DNA of 17,029 nt, taken from NCBI GenBank assembly GCA_029335925.2, contig JARJMX020000153.1, positions 1 to 17,029 of the forward strand, read 5' to 3'. How positions within the stretch are numbered: position 1 is the first letter of the stretch; the number at the start of each line of letters is the position of its first letter. A program made the translations under genes and the position numbers. The notes under the pieces were generated by a model that had not been told where the DNA came from, searched no databases, and saw only the letters and a list, made by a program, of their open reading frames with translations. This DNA is from Gammaproteobacteria bacterium (lineage in GTDB: Bacteria > Pseudomonadota > Gammaproteobacteria > Halothiobacillales > Halothiobacillaceae). This document shows, in pieces, positions 7,285 through 14,649 of this stretch.

Positions 7285-7620
7285 TCAGGGTCGGATCTCT
7301 TCCACTTGGTAATACCAGACTCGGATGCCCTCCGGCCAGCCATGCAAGGGCAGGCCGGCCTTATGCTTTAGCTGCCTGAGAAATTCGGTTGGCTCAGGCA
7401 GCTGCGCCCATACCGACGGCAGGAAGGTCGCGCGCCGACCCTGCGCCTCAATGATCAGATCGTCTACCCCAGGGTGCAGTTGCTCCAGCAGTGCCTGCTA
7501 AGACGGTGCCGCGACCGGCTCCGGCAGGCTTTCGACCTGCACCGGCAAGGCGCAACCGTGCTCAAGGCCGTGGGCGATGGAAGCGTGCGTCAGCTCGATC
7601 AGGGGATGCCGCGTTGTCAT
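7285..7620 (-). pseudogene. amrA remnant (AMMECR1 domain), internally deleted with in-frame stop
   Basis: One frame on the minus strand starts at ATG 7620 and matches both ends of an AMMECR1 protein (AmmeMemoRadiSam system protein A). The first 40 codons include LIELTHASIAHGLEHG and LPVQVESLPEP. Codon 41 is TAG (7498-7500). After it, the same frame continues for 70 codons with the C-terminal family blocks GVDDLIIEAQGRRATFLPS, VWAQLPEPTEFL and LKHKAGLPL. The central roughly 70-80 residues, which hold the usual LRGCIGS block, are missing. Internal deletion plus a stop means no intact protein. ATG overlaps the stop of the amrB remnant (ATGA), the normal arrangement of neighbouring amr genes. Family assignment is by recognised motifs and not by search. 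Confidence 0.78.
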
Positions 7621-7710
7621 GCCGCCGCCTCGTACAGGGCCCAGGCACCGTAGCTCACCACTTGGTGGCGCGGGCCCGCGGTGTCACCGGAGTTGCGCAG
7701 ATCCAGCCAC
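7617..7710 (-). pseudogene. amrB remnant (MEMO family), C-terminal end only
   Basis: The minus-strand frame ending in TGA at 7617-7619 encodes LDLRNSGDTAGPRHQVVSY and then GAWALYEAAA. This matches the C-terminus of MEMO-like proteins (AmmeMemoRadiSam system protein B), where NSGDTAG followed by a VVGYGA-like block is typical. Homology appears to stop near 7710, where a plus-strand coding fragment begins. Only about 30 residues remain of a protein normally over 250 residues, so the gene is broken. It directly precedes and overlaps the amrA remnant. Confidence 0.7.
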
Positions 7711-7844
7711 TTTCCAAGGAGGACTGGCCCTTGGTCGCTCGCGTAAAGCAGTTTCCCCTGGTGGCCAACGGCCCGCTGGTCCATGTCCTGTACGAGGACT
7801 TCAAGGCCGATTGGCTCAAGCTCGCGCGAGCACGGTTACCTTGA
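7707..7844 (+). pseudogene. orphan C-terminal coding fragment of unknown family
   Basis: From about 7707 the frame ending in TGA 7842-7844 reads as natural protein: SKEDWPLVARVKQFPL, VANGPLVHVLYEDF, KADWLKLARARLP. It has no plausible start of its own; upstream the same frame runs antisense to the amrB/amrA remnants and reads as an arginine- and proline-rich shadow. It therefore looks like the tail of a gene whose front was removed at the junction that also truncated amrB. I do not recognise the family. A chance open frame is possible. Confidence 0.4.
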
Positions 7845-7999
7845 TGCATGCTTCACCCGCCATGAGATCCTCGTTGATTCCAAGGCTGGCACAACGGACG
7901 TTGACCTGCGCATGGATACGGGGGAGCCCTATGTCTTCCTCTCGCGGGATTCGACGTACAATGCCCTCACCCTGCCACAATCTCGTGATGGAGCCCCGC
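7845..7999. other. intergenic region before opgD, no gene recognised
   Basis: Together with the remnants, this makes 7135-7999 an 865-bp stretch without an intact gene. TTGACC at 7901-7906 lacks a partner -10 at normal spacing. TACAAT at 7957-7962 could be a -10 for opgD but has no good -35. Short open frames exist on both strands; I could not support any as real. Confidence 0.4.
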
Positions 8000-9583
8000 A
8001 TGTCCGTGGATACTTCCCGCCGCAGCTTCCTTGCCGCCATGAGCAGCCTGCCGCTTTGGGGTTTGTTCGGCGCCAAGGCGCGCGCCGCTCTAGATGCCGC
8101 CGGTCTCAAGTTCGGCGAGGCCAAGCCGTTCGACTTCGACATGCTGATCAAGATGGCCAGGGACATGGCCGACCAGCCTTATAAGGAGCCCGCCCGCCCA
8201 AACCCCGAGGCGGTCAAGAAGATCGACTACGACGAGCAGGGCAAGATCAAATTCAAGTATGACTACGCCCTGTGGAAGGACGGCCCCTCGGTCTATCCCA
8301 TCACCTTCCGCCCGGTCGGCTACTATTTCCAGAAGACCGTGCGCATGTTCGCGGTGGACAACGGCGAGGCGCGCGAGATCATTTACCAGCCGGACTACTT
8401 CAGCTTCGGCCCGCAGAGCCCGATGAACGACATCCGCCCGGGCGAATCTGCGATCGCTGGTTTTTGGGTGCAGGAGTCGCGCCGCATCGGTGACTGGACC
8501 AAGCAGGAGCCTTGGGCCACCTTTCAGGGGGCATCGTACTTCCGCGCCGTAGGTGAGCTTGGCCAGGTCGGCATGTCTGCGCGCGGCATCGCCCTCAACG
8601 TCGGCGCTGCCGAGCCGGAGGAATTCCCGGATTTCCGCTCCTTCTGGTTCGAGCCCGCCGCACGCGAGGGTGATCCCTTGATCGTCTACGCCCTGCTCGA
8701 TGGTCCCTCCATCACTGGGGCTTACCGCTTTGCCCTGCATCGGACCAGTGGCGTGGTGATGGACATCGAGAATCACCTCTTCCTGCGCAAGGATGTGGAG
8801 CGCCTCGGCATCGCCCCGCTCACCTCCATGTTCTGGTATGCCGAATACCCGGCCGCCCACTCCCACGACTGGCGGCCGGAGGTGCACGATTCCGACACCC
8901 TGGTGATGTGGAATGGCGCGGGGGAGCACCTGGTCCGCCCGCTCAATAACCCCACCCGCATCATGTTCTCCTCGTTCATGGACGAGAACCCGCGTGGCTT
9001 TGGCCTGGCCCAGCGCGATCGCAACTATGAGCATTACCTTGACGGCGTGAACTACGATCGGCGCCCCACCACCTGGGTCGAGCCGCTTGGTGAGTGGGGA
9101 AAGGGCCGGGTGCAGCTGGTCGAGATTCCCACGGATGATGAGGTTTACGACAACATTGGCGTGTTCTGGGTGCCGGAAAAGCCCGCCCGCGCTGGCACCA
9201 CCTTCAGCTTCCGCTATCGCCTGCACTGGCTGGCCGATACACCCTACTTCCCGAAGAAGGATCTTGCCCGCGCCGTCGCCCTGCGTATGGGCCGCGGGGG
9301 TGAATTCGGCAAGGCACGCCCCGCCAATGCCAAAAAGATCGTCATCGAGTGGGATGGCGAGATCCTCAAGTCCATCCCCTGGGGCGTGCGCCCGACCGTG
9401 GTGGTGTCCGCCTCGCGCGGGCAGATCTCGCTCACCCGTAGCGAGGCCATCTGGTACACCCCGCGCTGGCGCTCGGAGTTTGACATCACCGTGGATGGCA
9501 GCGAGCCGGTCGAGTTGCGCTGCCACCTGGAGCTCGACGGCAAGCCGATCACTGAGACCTGGCTGTACCAGTACCATCCGTAA
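8000..9583 (+). CDS. opgD: glucans biosynthesis protein D (OpgD/MdoG family)
   Basis: A periplasmic protein of 527 residues acting on osmoregulated periplasmic glucans (beta-1,2-linked backbone). OpgG/OpgD proteins are required for correct glucan structure, and OpgD-type members have been described as beta-1,2-glucanases. The N-terminus has a Tat signal: SRRSFL at residues 6-11, a hydrophobic stretch, and cleavage predicted after AKARA (about residue 29). Tat export distinguishes OpgD from Sec-exported OpgG. Family blocks include FKYDYALWKDG, MFWYAEYPAAHSHDWRPEVH, HDSDTL, ENPRGFGLAQRDRNYEHY and VEIPTDDEVYDNI, and a C-terminal Ig-like domain about 400-527. GGAG at 7990-7993 sits 6 bases before ATG 8000 and decides the start. 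The in-frame ATG at 7988 would overlap that site. No opgH glucosyltransferase gene adjoins. A terminator follows. Confidence 0.95.
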   Translation: MSVDTSRRSFLAAMSSLPLWGLFGAKARAALDAAGLKFGEAKPFDFDMLIKMARDMADQPYKEPARPNPEAVKKIDYDEQGKIKFKYDYALWKDGPSVYPITFRPVGYYFQKTVRMFAVDNGEAREIIYQPDYFSFGPQSPMNDIRPGESAIAGFWVQESRRIGDWTKQEPWATFQGASYFRAVGELGQVGMSARGIALNVGAAEPEEFPDFRSFWFEPAAREGDPLIVYALLDGPSITGAYRFALHRTSGVVMDIENHLFLRKDVERLGIAPLTSMFWYAEYPAAHSHDWRPEVHDSDTLVMWNGAGEHLVRPLNNPTRIMFSSFMDENPRGFGLAQRDRNYEHYLDGVNYDRRPTTWVEPLGEWGKGRVQLVEIPTDDEVYDNIGVFWVPEKPARAGTTFSFRYRLHWLADTPYFPKKDLARAVALRMGRGGEFGKARPANAKKIVIEWDGEILKSIPWGVRPTVVVSASRGQISLTRSEAIWYTPRWRSEFDITVDGSEPVELRCHLELDGKPITETWLYQYHP

Positions 9584-9606
9584 AGCGGACGCCGCTTGAC
9601 CTCATC

Positions 9607-9626
9607 GGCCCGGGGGCGGGCCTTTT
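9607..9626 (+). terminator. rho-independent terminator of opgD
   Basis: GGCCCG (9607-9612) and CGGGCC (9617-9622) form a 6-bp GC stem with a GGGG loop, followed by TTTT, 23 bases after the opgD stop codon. Confidence 0.75.
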
Positions 9627-9755
9627 ACATTCTGGCTGGAGGAGCGGCGCCCCCGCCGCGACAGCGCAAGCGTTTCAAGCGGCTGAAGCGGACCGCCGCC
9701 ACGGCTTTCCATGGCTCGCATCGCGCGGGCCGTTTTCATTGATGGGAATGTCCAT

Positions 9756-11027
9756 ATGAGCCCCCCTTACCGCGCCCGCTACCACCACTTTGCCCTTGCG
9801 GTGGAGATCCTCGAGGAGATTGCAAAAGGTCGTATTCCGGCCGACCAGGTCATCCACCACCATTTCCGCCAGCGCCCGCAGATGGGGGTGCGGGATCGCG
9901 GTGTGGTGGCGGAGAGCGTGTACGGTGTACTGCGTAGCCGTCGCAGCCTGGCGTGGCGGATGAAGGTGAACGAAAGCCAGTGGAACTATCTGGTCGCAGG
10001 CTTCTTGCTTGACCAGGGCTGGGCGGAGCGCGAGTTCGTCATTAAGTGGCTTGGCGGGGGCGGCGCGGCCGCTGCCCTCGACCGCCTAAAGTGCAACCTT
10101 GCTACGGCCCCGCTCGCGGTGCGCGCCAACCTGCCGGACGCACTGGCCGAGCGCCTGCTGCCTGTCTATGGCGAACAGGGCCTGCTGGCCCTGATGCAGG
10201 CGATGAACCAGCCTGCGCCGGTCGACCTCCGTGTCAACCTGCTCAAGACCGACCGCGCGACCCTCCAGAACATGCTGGACGAACTCGGCTTGCCGACCGA
10301 GCCTACGCCCTACGCCCCGCATGGCCTGCGCCGACATGATCGCCGCCCGTTATTCAACCTGCCCGCCTTCAAGGACGGACTGTTCGAGCTGCAGGATGAG
10401 GCCAGTCAGCTCATCGGCCACCTGCTCGACCCCAAGCCCGGCGAGCGCGTGCTCGACCTGTGTGCCGGGGCGGGGGGCAAGACCCTCCAGCTCGGCGCCC
10501 TAATGCAGAGCAAAGGTCAGTTGTGGGCCACGGACATCTCGGCCCACCGGCTGGACAAGCTGACCCCGCGCATGCGCCGCGCCGGGCTGTCCAACGTGCG
10601 CCCGCTGCCGATTGCCGGCATGAGCGATACCCATCTTAAGCGCGCCAAGGGCACGTTCGACCGCATCCTGATCGACGCCCCCTGTTCTGGCACCGGCACC
10701 TGGCGGCGCAATCCGGACCTCAAATGGCGCCCGCTTGACCTTGATGCCCTCAACCGCACCCAGTTCGAATTGCTGGAAGGCAGCATGCGCCTGCTCAAGC
10801 CGGGCGGGAGGATCGTCTACGCCACCTGCTCCATCCTGCCGGAGGAGAACGAGCGTATTGTCGAGCAATGCCTCGTCCGGCATCCGGAATTCAGCCTGCT
10901 TCCAGCGGCAGAGATCCTTGCGACACAAGGGATCGACGTACCCGTCCAGGGCGCCTGGCTTCGCCTCGATCCGGCCCGGCACGGCACGGACGGGTTCTTT
11001 GCCGCCGTGCTGGAAAGGCCTGTATAA
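9756..11027 (+). CDS. RsmB/Nop2-family RNA (cytosine-5) methyltransferase
   Basis: SAM-dependent enzyme transferring methyl to C5 of cytosine in RNA, 423 residues from ATG 9756. An N-terminal NusB-like region (about 1-140) is followed by the catalytic Rossmann domain. Motifs: SAM-binding LDLCAGAGGKT (about 233-243), DAPCSGTGTWRRNPDLKW with the motif IV cysteine near 310, and YATCSILPEENE with the nucleophile cysteine near 358. Both Cys residues of the m5C mechanism are present. Length is close to RsmB, which modifies C967 of 16S rRNA, but the N-terminal part is divergent, so I call the family and not the position. ATG 9711 would add 15 residues and is less likely. The gene is alone; nothing clear lies in 9627-9755. 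Confidence 0.9.
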   Translation: MSPPYRARYHHFALAVEILEEIAKGRIPADQVIHHHFRQRPQMGVRDRGVVAESVYGVLRSRRSLAWRMKVNESQWNYLVAGFLLDQGWAEREFVIKWLGGGGAAAALDRLKCNLATAPLAVRANLPDALAERLLPVYGEQGLLALMQAMNQPAPVDLRVNLLKTDRATLQNMLDELGLPTEPTPYAPHGLRRHDRRPLFNLPAFKDGLFELQDEASQLIGHLLDPKPGERVLDLCAGAGGKTLQLGALMQSKGQLWATDISAHRLDKLTPRMRRAGLSNVRPLPIAGMSDTHLKRAKGTFDRILIDAPCSGTGTWRRNPDLKWRPLDLDALNRTQFELLEGSMRLLKPGGRIVYATCSILPEENERIVEQCLVRHPEFSLLPAAEILATQGIDVPVQGAWLRLDPARHGTDGFFAAVLERPV

Positions 11028-11028
11028 T
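10999..11028 (+). promoter_or_regulatory. sigma70-type promoter for the PAS/Roadblock gene pair
   Basis: TTGCCG (10999-11004) and a consensus TATAAT (11023-11028) are 18 bp apart. The -10 overlaps the stop codon of the methyltransferase gene. Transcription would start near 11035, within a small hairpin (GCCTTA 11033-11038, TAAGGC 11042-11047). This is the best promoter match in the window. Confidence 0.5.
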
Positions 11029-11070
11029 CGTTGCCTTATGGTAAGGCGAATAAAAAGGAATTGGAGACTT

Positions 11071-11169
11071 ATGTCGCCTTCCCCTATAGTCAGGACAGGG
11101 TTTGTTGACGGCCCAAGGCGGTCATGCCTAGCCACCATGGGCATGGCCACACCAGCCTTGCCCAAGTGA
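11071..11169 (+). CDS. possible 32-residue leader ORF
   Basis: An ATG at 11071 preceded by AAGGAATTGGAG (GGAG 11063-11066, 4-base spacing) opens a 32-codon frame ending TGA 11167-11169. It sits between a good promoter and the PAS gene start at 11211. The predicted peptide (MSPSPIVRTGFVDG..., ending ATPALPK) has no recognisable domain and no run of regulatory codons. It could be a translated leader, a small protein, or chance. Confidence 0.3.
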   Translation: MSPSPIVRTGFVDGPRRSCLATMGMATPALPK

Positions 11170-11210
11170 ACCTTTATCGCCAATGCTTGGCAACTTCTTG
11201 GAGAAGGGAC

Positions 11211-11651
11211 ATGGAGCTCAATCTGACGACCAATGAACTCGAACAGACCTGGACGAGCGTCGAGCGCATGTTTGCGGTCATTGTCTTTACCCCGCAGGGC
11301 GAAGTGATGGCCGCCAACGGCATCTTCTTGCAGGCTATGGGCTATACGCTGGCCGAGATCGAGGGCAAGCATCACCGTATGTTTTGCTCCAGCGAATATG
11401 TCCAATCACCGGCCTATGCCGAATTCTGGACTGCCCTCGCCCGGGGGGAAAGCGTGCACGGCACTTTCCGCCGTCTGCGCAAGGACGGCAGCGAGATTTT
11501 TCTCTATGCCGAGTATGCCCCGCTGCTTGATGCAGAAGGCCGGGTGGTCAAGGTCATCAAGATCGCGCAGAACATCTCGCGCGTGGCAGAGAATCTCATC
11601 CGTCAGCTTGGCATGAGTGAAAAACTCATTGGCCGGTTGATGACCCTTTGA
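11211..11651 (+). CDS. single PAS-domain protein
   Basis: A 146-residue soluble protein made almost entirely of one PAS domain (about 15-125), of the type found in front of chemoreceptor and aerotaxis-like proteins. Blocks are VIVFTPQGEVMAANGIFLQ, MGYTLAEIEGKHHRMFC, YVQSPAYAEFW, RRLRKDGSEIFLYAEYAPL and VKVIKIAQNIS. There is no output domain; only a short C-terminal helix follows. It probably binds a small cofactor or works by protein contacts. GGAGAAGGG at 11200-11208 precedes ATG 11211 and decides the start over the ATG at 11124. The next gene, a Roadblock/LC7 protein, starts 19 bp after its stop, so the two are likely co-transcribed and may work together. Function is inferred only to the level of sensing or scaffold. 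Confidence 0.85.
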   Translation: MELNLTTNELEQTWTSVERMFAVIVFTPQGEVMAANGIFLQAMGYTLAEIEGKHHRMFCSSEYVQSPAYAEFWTALARGESVHGTFRRLRKDGSEIFLYAEYAPLLDAEGRVVKVIKIAQNISRVAENLIRQLGMSEKLIGRLMTL

Positions 11652-11670
11652 AGCTGCAAGGAGTCGATCC

Positions 11671-12033
11671 ATGCGTATCGAAATGCTCACTTCCATTCTC
11701 TCCGAGCTCAACGGCTCGTCTGCTGATATCGAGGCCTCCGCCATTGTCTCCAGCGACGGTCTGATGATGGCTTCCTTGCTGCCTGCGGGCATGGACGAGG
11801 ACCGGGTCGGGGCCATGAGCGCGGCGCTGCTCTCTCTTGGCGACCGCACCGCGAAGGAGCTGGCGCGCGGCGCGCTGGAGCAGGTGCTGATCAAGGGCGA
11901 TCGCGGCTATATCCTCATGACCCACGCTGGCGAGGAGGCGGTATTGACCGTGCTCGCCAAGCCGCAGGCCAAGCTCGGGCTGATCTTCCTCGATGTCAAG
12001 CGCGCCGCCGAGGCCATCACCCGCATCCTCTGA
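11671..12033 (+). CDS. Roadblock/LC7 (MglB-like) domain protein
   Basis: A 120-residue single-domain protein of the Roadblock/LC7 superfamily. Its features are the N-terminal helix MLTSILSELN, the strand AIVSSDGLMMAS, LPAGMDEDRVGAMSAALLSL, and the C-terminal strand LTVLAKPQAKLGLIFLDV. Bacterial members dimerise and act as regulators of small Ras-like GTPases, as MglB does for MglA in polarity and motility, though many are orphans. AAGGAG precedes ATG 11671. No GTPase gene is in the window; the only partner visible is the PAS gene immediately upstream. Its stop faces the xthA stop across 19 bp. Family is confident; the partner and process are unknown. Confidence 0.88.
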   Translation: MRIEMLTSILSELNGSSADIEASAIVSSDGLMMASLLPAGMDEDRVGAMSAALLSLGDRTAKELARGALEQVLIKGDRGYILMTHAGEEAVLTVLAKPQAKLGLIFLDVKRAAEAITRIL

Positions 12034-12052
12034 CTCGCTTGCGCGGCAGGGA

Positions 12053-12847
12053 TCAGGACGTCTCGGTCGCCAGGCTGGGCAGGTCGTAGTCGATAATCAG
12101 CGGGGCATGGTCCGAGAAGCGGGTGGTCTTCCAGATCGAAGCCGCCAGCACCTTGGGGGCAAGGTCTGGGGTGATGAGCTGGTAGTCGATGCGCCAGCCT
12201 ACGTTCTTGGCCCAGGCCTGGCCGCGGTTGGACCACCAGGTGTACTGCTCGGGTTCCTGGTTCACCACCCGGAAGGCGTCCACCCATCCCTCCTTGTCAC
12301 AGCGCTCATCCAGCCAGGCGCGTTCGTGCGGCAGAAAGCCGGAGTTCTTCTGGTTGCCGCGCCAGTTCTTCAGGTCGATCGGCTTGTGGGCGATGTTCCA
12401 GTCTCCGCACAGGATCACGCTGCGACCGGAGGCCTTGAGCTCGCGCATCTTCGCCGGGAAGGACTTAAGGAAGCGGTCCTTGCTGGCCTGGCGCTCTGGC
12501 CCGGCTGAGCCGGAGGGCAGATAGAGGCTCACCACGCTCAGCGGGCCAAAGCGGGCTTCCAGGTAGCGGCCCTCGCGGTCGAACTCCTCCACCCCGAAGC
12601 CTGCGATCACATCATCCGGCTCACGCCGGGCGTACAGCCCCACCCCGCTGTAGCCCTTGCGCTCGGCGGGTTCGTAGTAGCAGTGGTAGCCCGCGGGCCA
12701 GAACACCTCCGCGCCGAGCTGGTCGACCTGGGCCTTGAGCTCCTGCAAGCAGACGATGTCGGCCTGCTGTGAGGGCAGCCAGTCGAAGAAGCCCTTGCTC
12801 GCGGCGGAGCGGATGCCGTTGACGTTGAGGGTGATGACGCGAAGCAT
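12053..12847 (-). CDS. xthA: exodeoxyribonuclease III (AP endonuclease)
   Basis: A 264-residue Mg2+-dependent nuclease of base-excision repair that cuts 5' of abasic sites and trims 3' ends of duplex DNA. All EEP-fold catalytic motifs are visible: LNVNGIRSA with N10, CLQELKAQ with E36, Y109, CGDWNIAH with D149 and N151, WRIDYQL with D221, and SDHAPL with D246/H247. Length is typical of ExoIII (about 255-270). It starts at ATG 12847 and follows purH on the same strand after a 130-bp gap that holds an inverted repeat. It is convergent with the Roadblock gene, with no clear terminator in the 19 bp between. Confidence 0.96.
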   Translation of the reverse strand: MLRVITLNVNGIRSAASKGFFDWLPSQQADIVCLQELKAQVDQLGAEVFWPAGYHCYYEPAERKGYSGVGLYARREPDDVIAGFGVEEFDREGRYLEARFGPLSVVSLYLPSGSAGPERQASKDRFLKSFPAKMRELKASGRSVILCGDWNIAHKPIDLKNWRGNQKNSGFLPHERAWLDERCDKEGWVDAFRVVNQEPEQYTWWSNRGQAWAKNVGWRIDYQLITPDLAPKVLAASIWKTTRFSDHAPLIIDYDLPSLATETS

Positions 12848-12874
12848 GGGTCGTGGCGTTTGGGTGAAAGCACG

Positions 12875-12935
12875 GTAGGAGCGCTACCCTCGGCGCAACC
12901 TGGCCGGAAGATCGGCCCGAGGGCGGTCCTCCTAC
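12875..12935. repeat. 61-bp imperfect inverted repeat, REP-like, between purH and xthA
   Basis: The left arm GTAGGAGC....CCCTCGG and the reverse complement of the right arm GTAGGAGG....CCCTCGG match at both blocks with the same 4-base offset; the centre also pairs (TGGCC/GGCC region). Ends beginning GTAG with a GC-rich palindrome recall REP sequences of gammaproteobacteria. No T-run on either side, so it is not a canonical terminator, though a stable stem could protect purH mRNA or reduce read-through into xthA. Confidence 0.6.
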
Positions 12936-12977
12936 GAACTGCTGCGGGTGGGGGCGGCGTGTCGCCGCGATGGCTGC

Positions 12978-14585
12978 TCAGTGCCGGAAGTGGCGCATCC
13001 CGGTGAACACCATGGCCATGCCATGTTCGTTGGCCGCGGCAATCACTTCCTCGTCGCGCATCGATCCGCCCGGATGGATCACGGCAGTGATGCCAGCGGC
13101 GGCGGCGCTGTCGATCCCGTCACGGAAGGGGAAGAAGGCATCGGAGGCCATCACCGCACCTTTCACCTCAAGTCCGGCGTACTCGGCTTTGATGGCAGCG
13201 ATGCGCGCGGAGTTGACCCGGCTCATCTGCCCGGCGCCAATGCCGATGGTGGCCTCGTCCTTGGCATAGACGATGGCGTTGGATTTGACGTACTTGGCCA
13301 CCTTCCAGGCAAACAGCAGGTCGCGCAGTTCGGCCTCGGTCGGAACGCGCTGGCTCACCACCTTCAGATCGGCGGCCGAGATCATGCCCTGATCCAGGTC
13401 CTGCACCAGCAGCCCGCCTGCGACGTGCTTGAAGTCCAGTCGGCCCTTGTCATCTTCGCCCCACAGGCCGCAAGCGAGCACGCGCACATTCTTCTTCGCG
13501 GCGGTCGCCTGCAGGGCCTCCGGGGTGACCTCGGGGGCGATGATGACCTCGACGAACTGGCGCTCGATGATGGCGCGCGCGGTGGCGCCATCCAGCGGGC
13601 GGTTGAAGGCGATGATGCCGCCAAAGGCGGACTCGGGGTCGGTCTGATAGGCGCGCTCATAGGCAGCGAGGATATCCTCGGCCACCGCCACGCCACAGGG
13701 GTTGGCATGTTTGACAATCACGCAGGCCGGGGCGTCGAACTGCTTCACGCACTCCAGGGCCGCGTCAGTGTCGGCGATGTTGTTATAGGACAGCGCCTTG
13801 CCCTGGAATTGGGTGGCACGGGCGATGCTTCCGGCCGGTGCGTTGGCCTCGACATAGAACGCGGCGCGCTGGTGGGGGTTCTCGCCGTAGCGCAGGTCCA
13901 TGTATTTCTCGACCTGGAGGTTGAAGGTGCGCGGGAAGGTGGCGGGCGTATCCCAGCTGGCCTCGGCCACCTGCGCACAGCTATGCGCAGGCACGCGTCG
14001 GCCAAAGTAGTTGGCAATCATGCCGTCGTAGGCAGCGGTGTGTTCAAAGGCGCGCACGGCGAGATCAAGGCGGGTGGCCGCAGAGACGCCCCCCTGGGTC
14101 TCGATCTCCGCCTGCACGCGGGCATAGTCGTCCGGGTTGACGACGACGGTCACATCACGATGGTTCTTGGCCGCTGCACGCACCATGGTCGGGCCGCCAA
14201 TGTCGATGTTCTCCACCGCGTCCTCATAGCTGCAACCGGGCTTGGCCGTGGCCTCGGCGAAGGGGTAGAGGTTGACCACCACCAGGTCGATGGGGGCGAT
14301 GCCATGCTTAGCCATGACCGCGTCGTCCACTCCGCGACGGCCAAGAATGCCGCCGTGTACCTTCGGGTGCAGGGTTTTCACCCGCCCATCCATCATCTCC
14401 GGAAAGCCGGTGTACTCAGAGACATCTTTCACCGCCAGGCCGGCCTCGCGCAAAAGCTTCGCCGTGCCACCGGTGGACAGCAGCTCCACGCCACGGTTGG
14501 CCAGATAGTGAGCAAATTCAATCAGGCCGGTCTTGTCGGATACGGAGAGCAGGGCGCGGCGGATGGGGGTGAGGTGCTGGTGCAT
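12978..14585 (-). CDS. purH: bifunctional AICAR transformylase / IMP cyclohydrolase
   Basis: Catalyses the last two steps of de novo purine synthesis: formylation of AICAR by 10-formyl-tetrahydrofolate, then ring closure to IMP. The 535-residue product has the N-terminal MGS-like cyclohydrolase domain ([33 protein letters not shown]) over about 1-195 and the transformylase domain after it. Transformylase marks are YGENPHQ, the catalytic KH at 292-293 in [40 protein letters not shown] and the C-terminal [10 protein letters not shown] and [14 protein letters not shown] 14585 is chosen because family proteins begin just before [12 protein letters not shown]; an upstream ATG (14684) would run into the preceding gene. 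The usual partner purD is not in the window. It lies 49 bp downstream of a dehydrogenase gene. Confidence 0.98.
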   Translation of the reverse strand: MHQHLTPIRRALLSVSDKTGLIEFAHYLANRGVELLSTGGTAKLLREAGLAVKDVSEYTGFPEMMDGRVKTLHPKVHGGILGRRGVDDAVMAKHGIAPIDLVVVNLYPFAEATAKPGCSYEDAVENIDIGGPTMVRAAAKNHRDVTVVVNPDDYARVQAEIETQGGVSAATRLDLAVRAFEHTAAYDGMIANYFGRRVPAHSCAQVAEASWDTPATFPRTFNLQVEKYMDLRYGENPHQRAAFYVEANAPAGSIARATQFQGKALSYNNIADTDAALECVKQFDAPACVIVKHANPCGVAVAEDILAAYERAYQTDPESAFGGIIAFNRPLDGATARAIIERQFVEVIIAPEVTPEALQATAAKKNVRVLACGLWGEDDKGRLDFKHVAGGLLVQDLDQGMISAADLKVVSQRVPTEAELRDLLFAWKVAKYVKSNAIVYAKDEATIGIGAGQMSRVNSARIAAIKAEYAGLEVKGAVMASDAFFPFRDGIDSAAAAGITAVIHPGGSMRDEEVIAAANEHGMAMVFTGMRHFRH

Positions 14586-14619
14586 GGGAGTACTCGCGTA
14601 GACAGGCAAAATCGGCGCG

Positions 14620-14649
14620 ATTGTAACCCGTCGGTCACATGGGCCTGAA
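14620..14649 (-). promoter_or_regulatory. possible purH promoter
   Basis: On the minus strand TTCAGG (14649-14644) and TACAAT (14625-14620) are 18 bp apart, upstream of the purH ATG at 14585 and overlapping the 3' end of the dehydrogenase gene. The -35 matches poorly, so purH may instead be read through from the upstream gene. Confidence 0.3.

Noticed and set aside
7577..7999. Upstream extension of the opgD frame
   Set aside because: It would place the Tat signal in mid-protein; GGAG before ATG 8000 fixes the start.
8090..9577. 495-codon minus-strand open frame opposite opgD
   Set aside because: It is almost coextensive with opgD, which has clear family blocks; the antisense product has no recognisable fold.
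12948..14648. 566-codon plus-strand open frame opposite purH
   Set aside because: purH on the minus strand is unmistakable; the plus-strand frame is a high-GC shadow despite its length.
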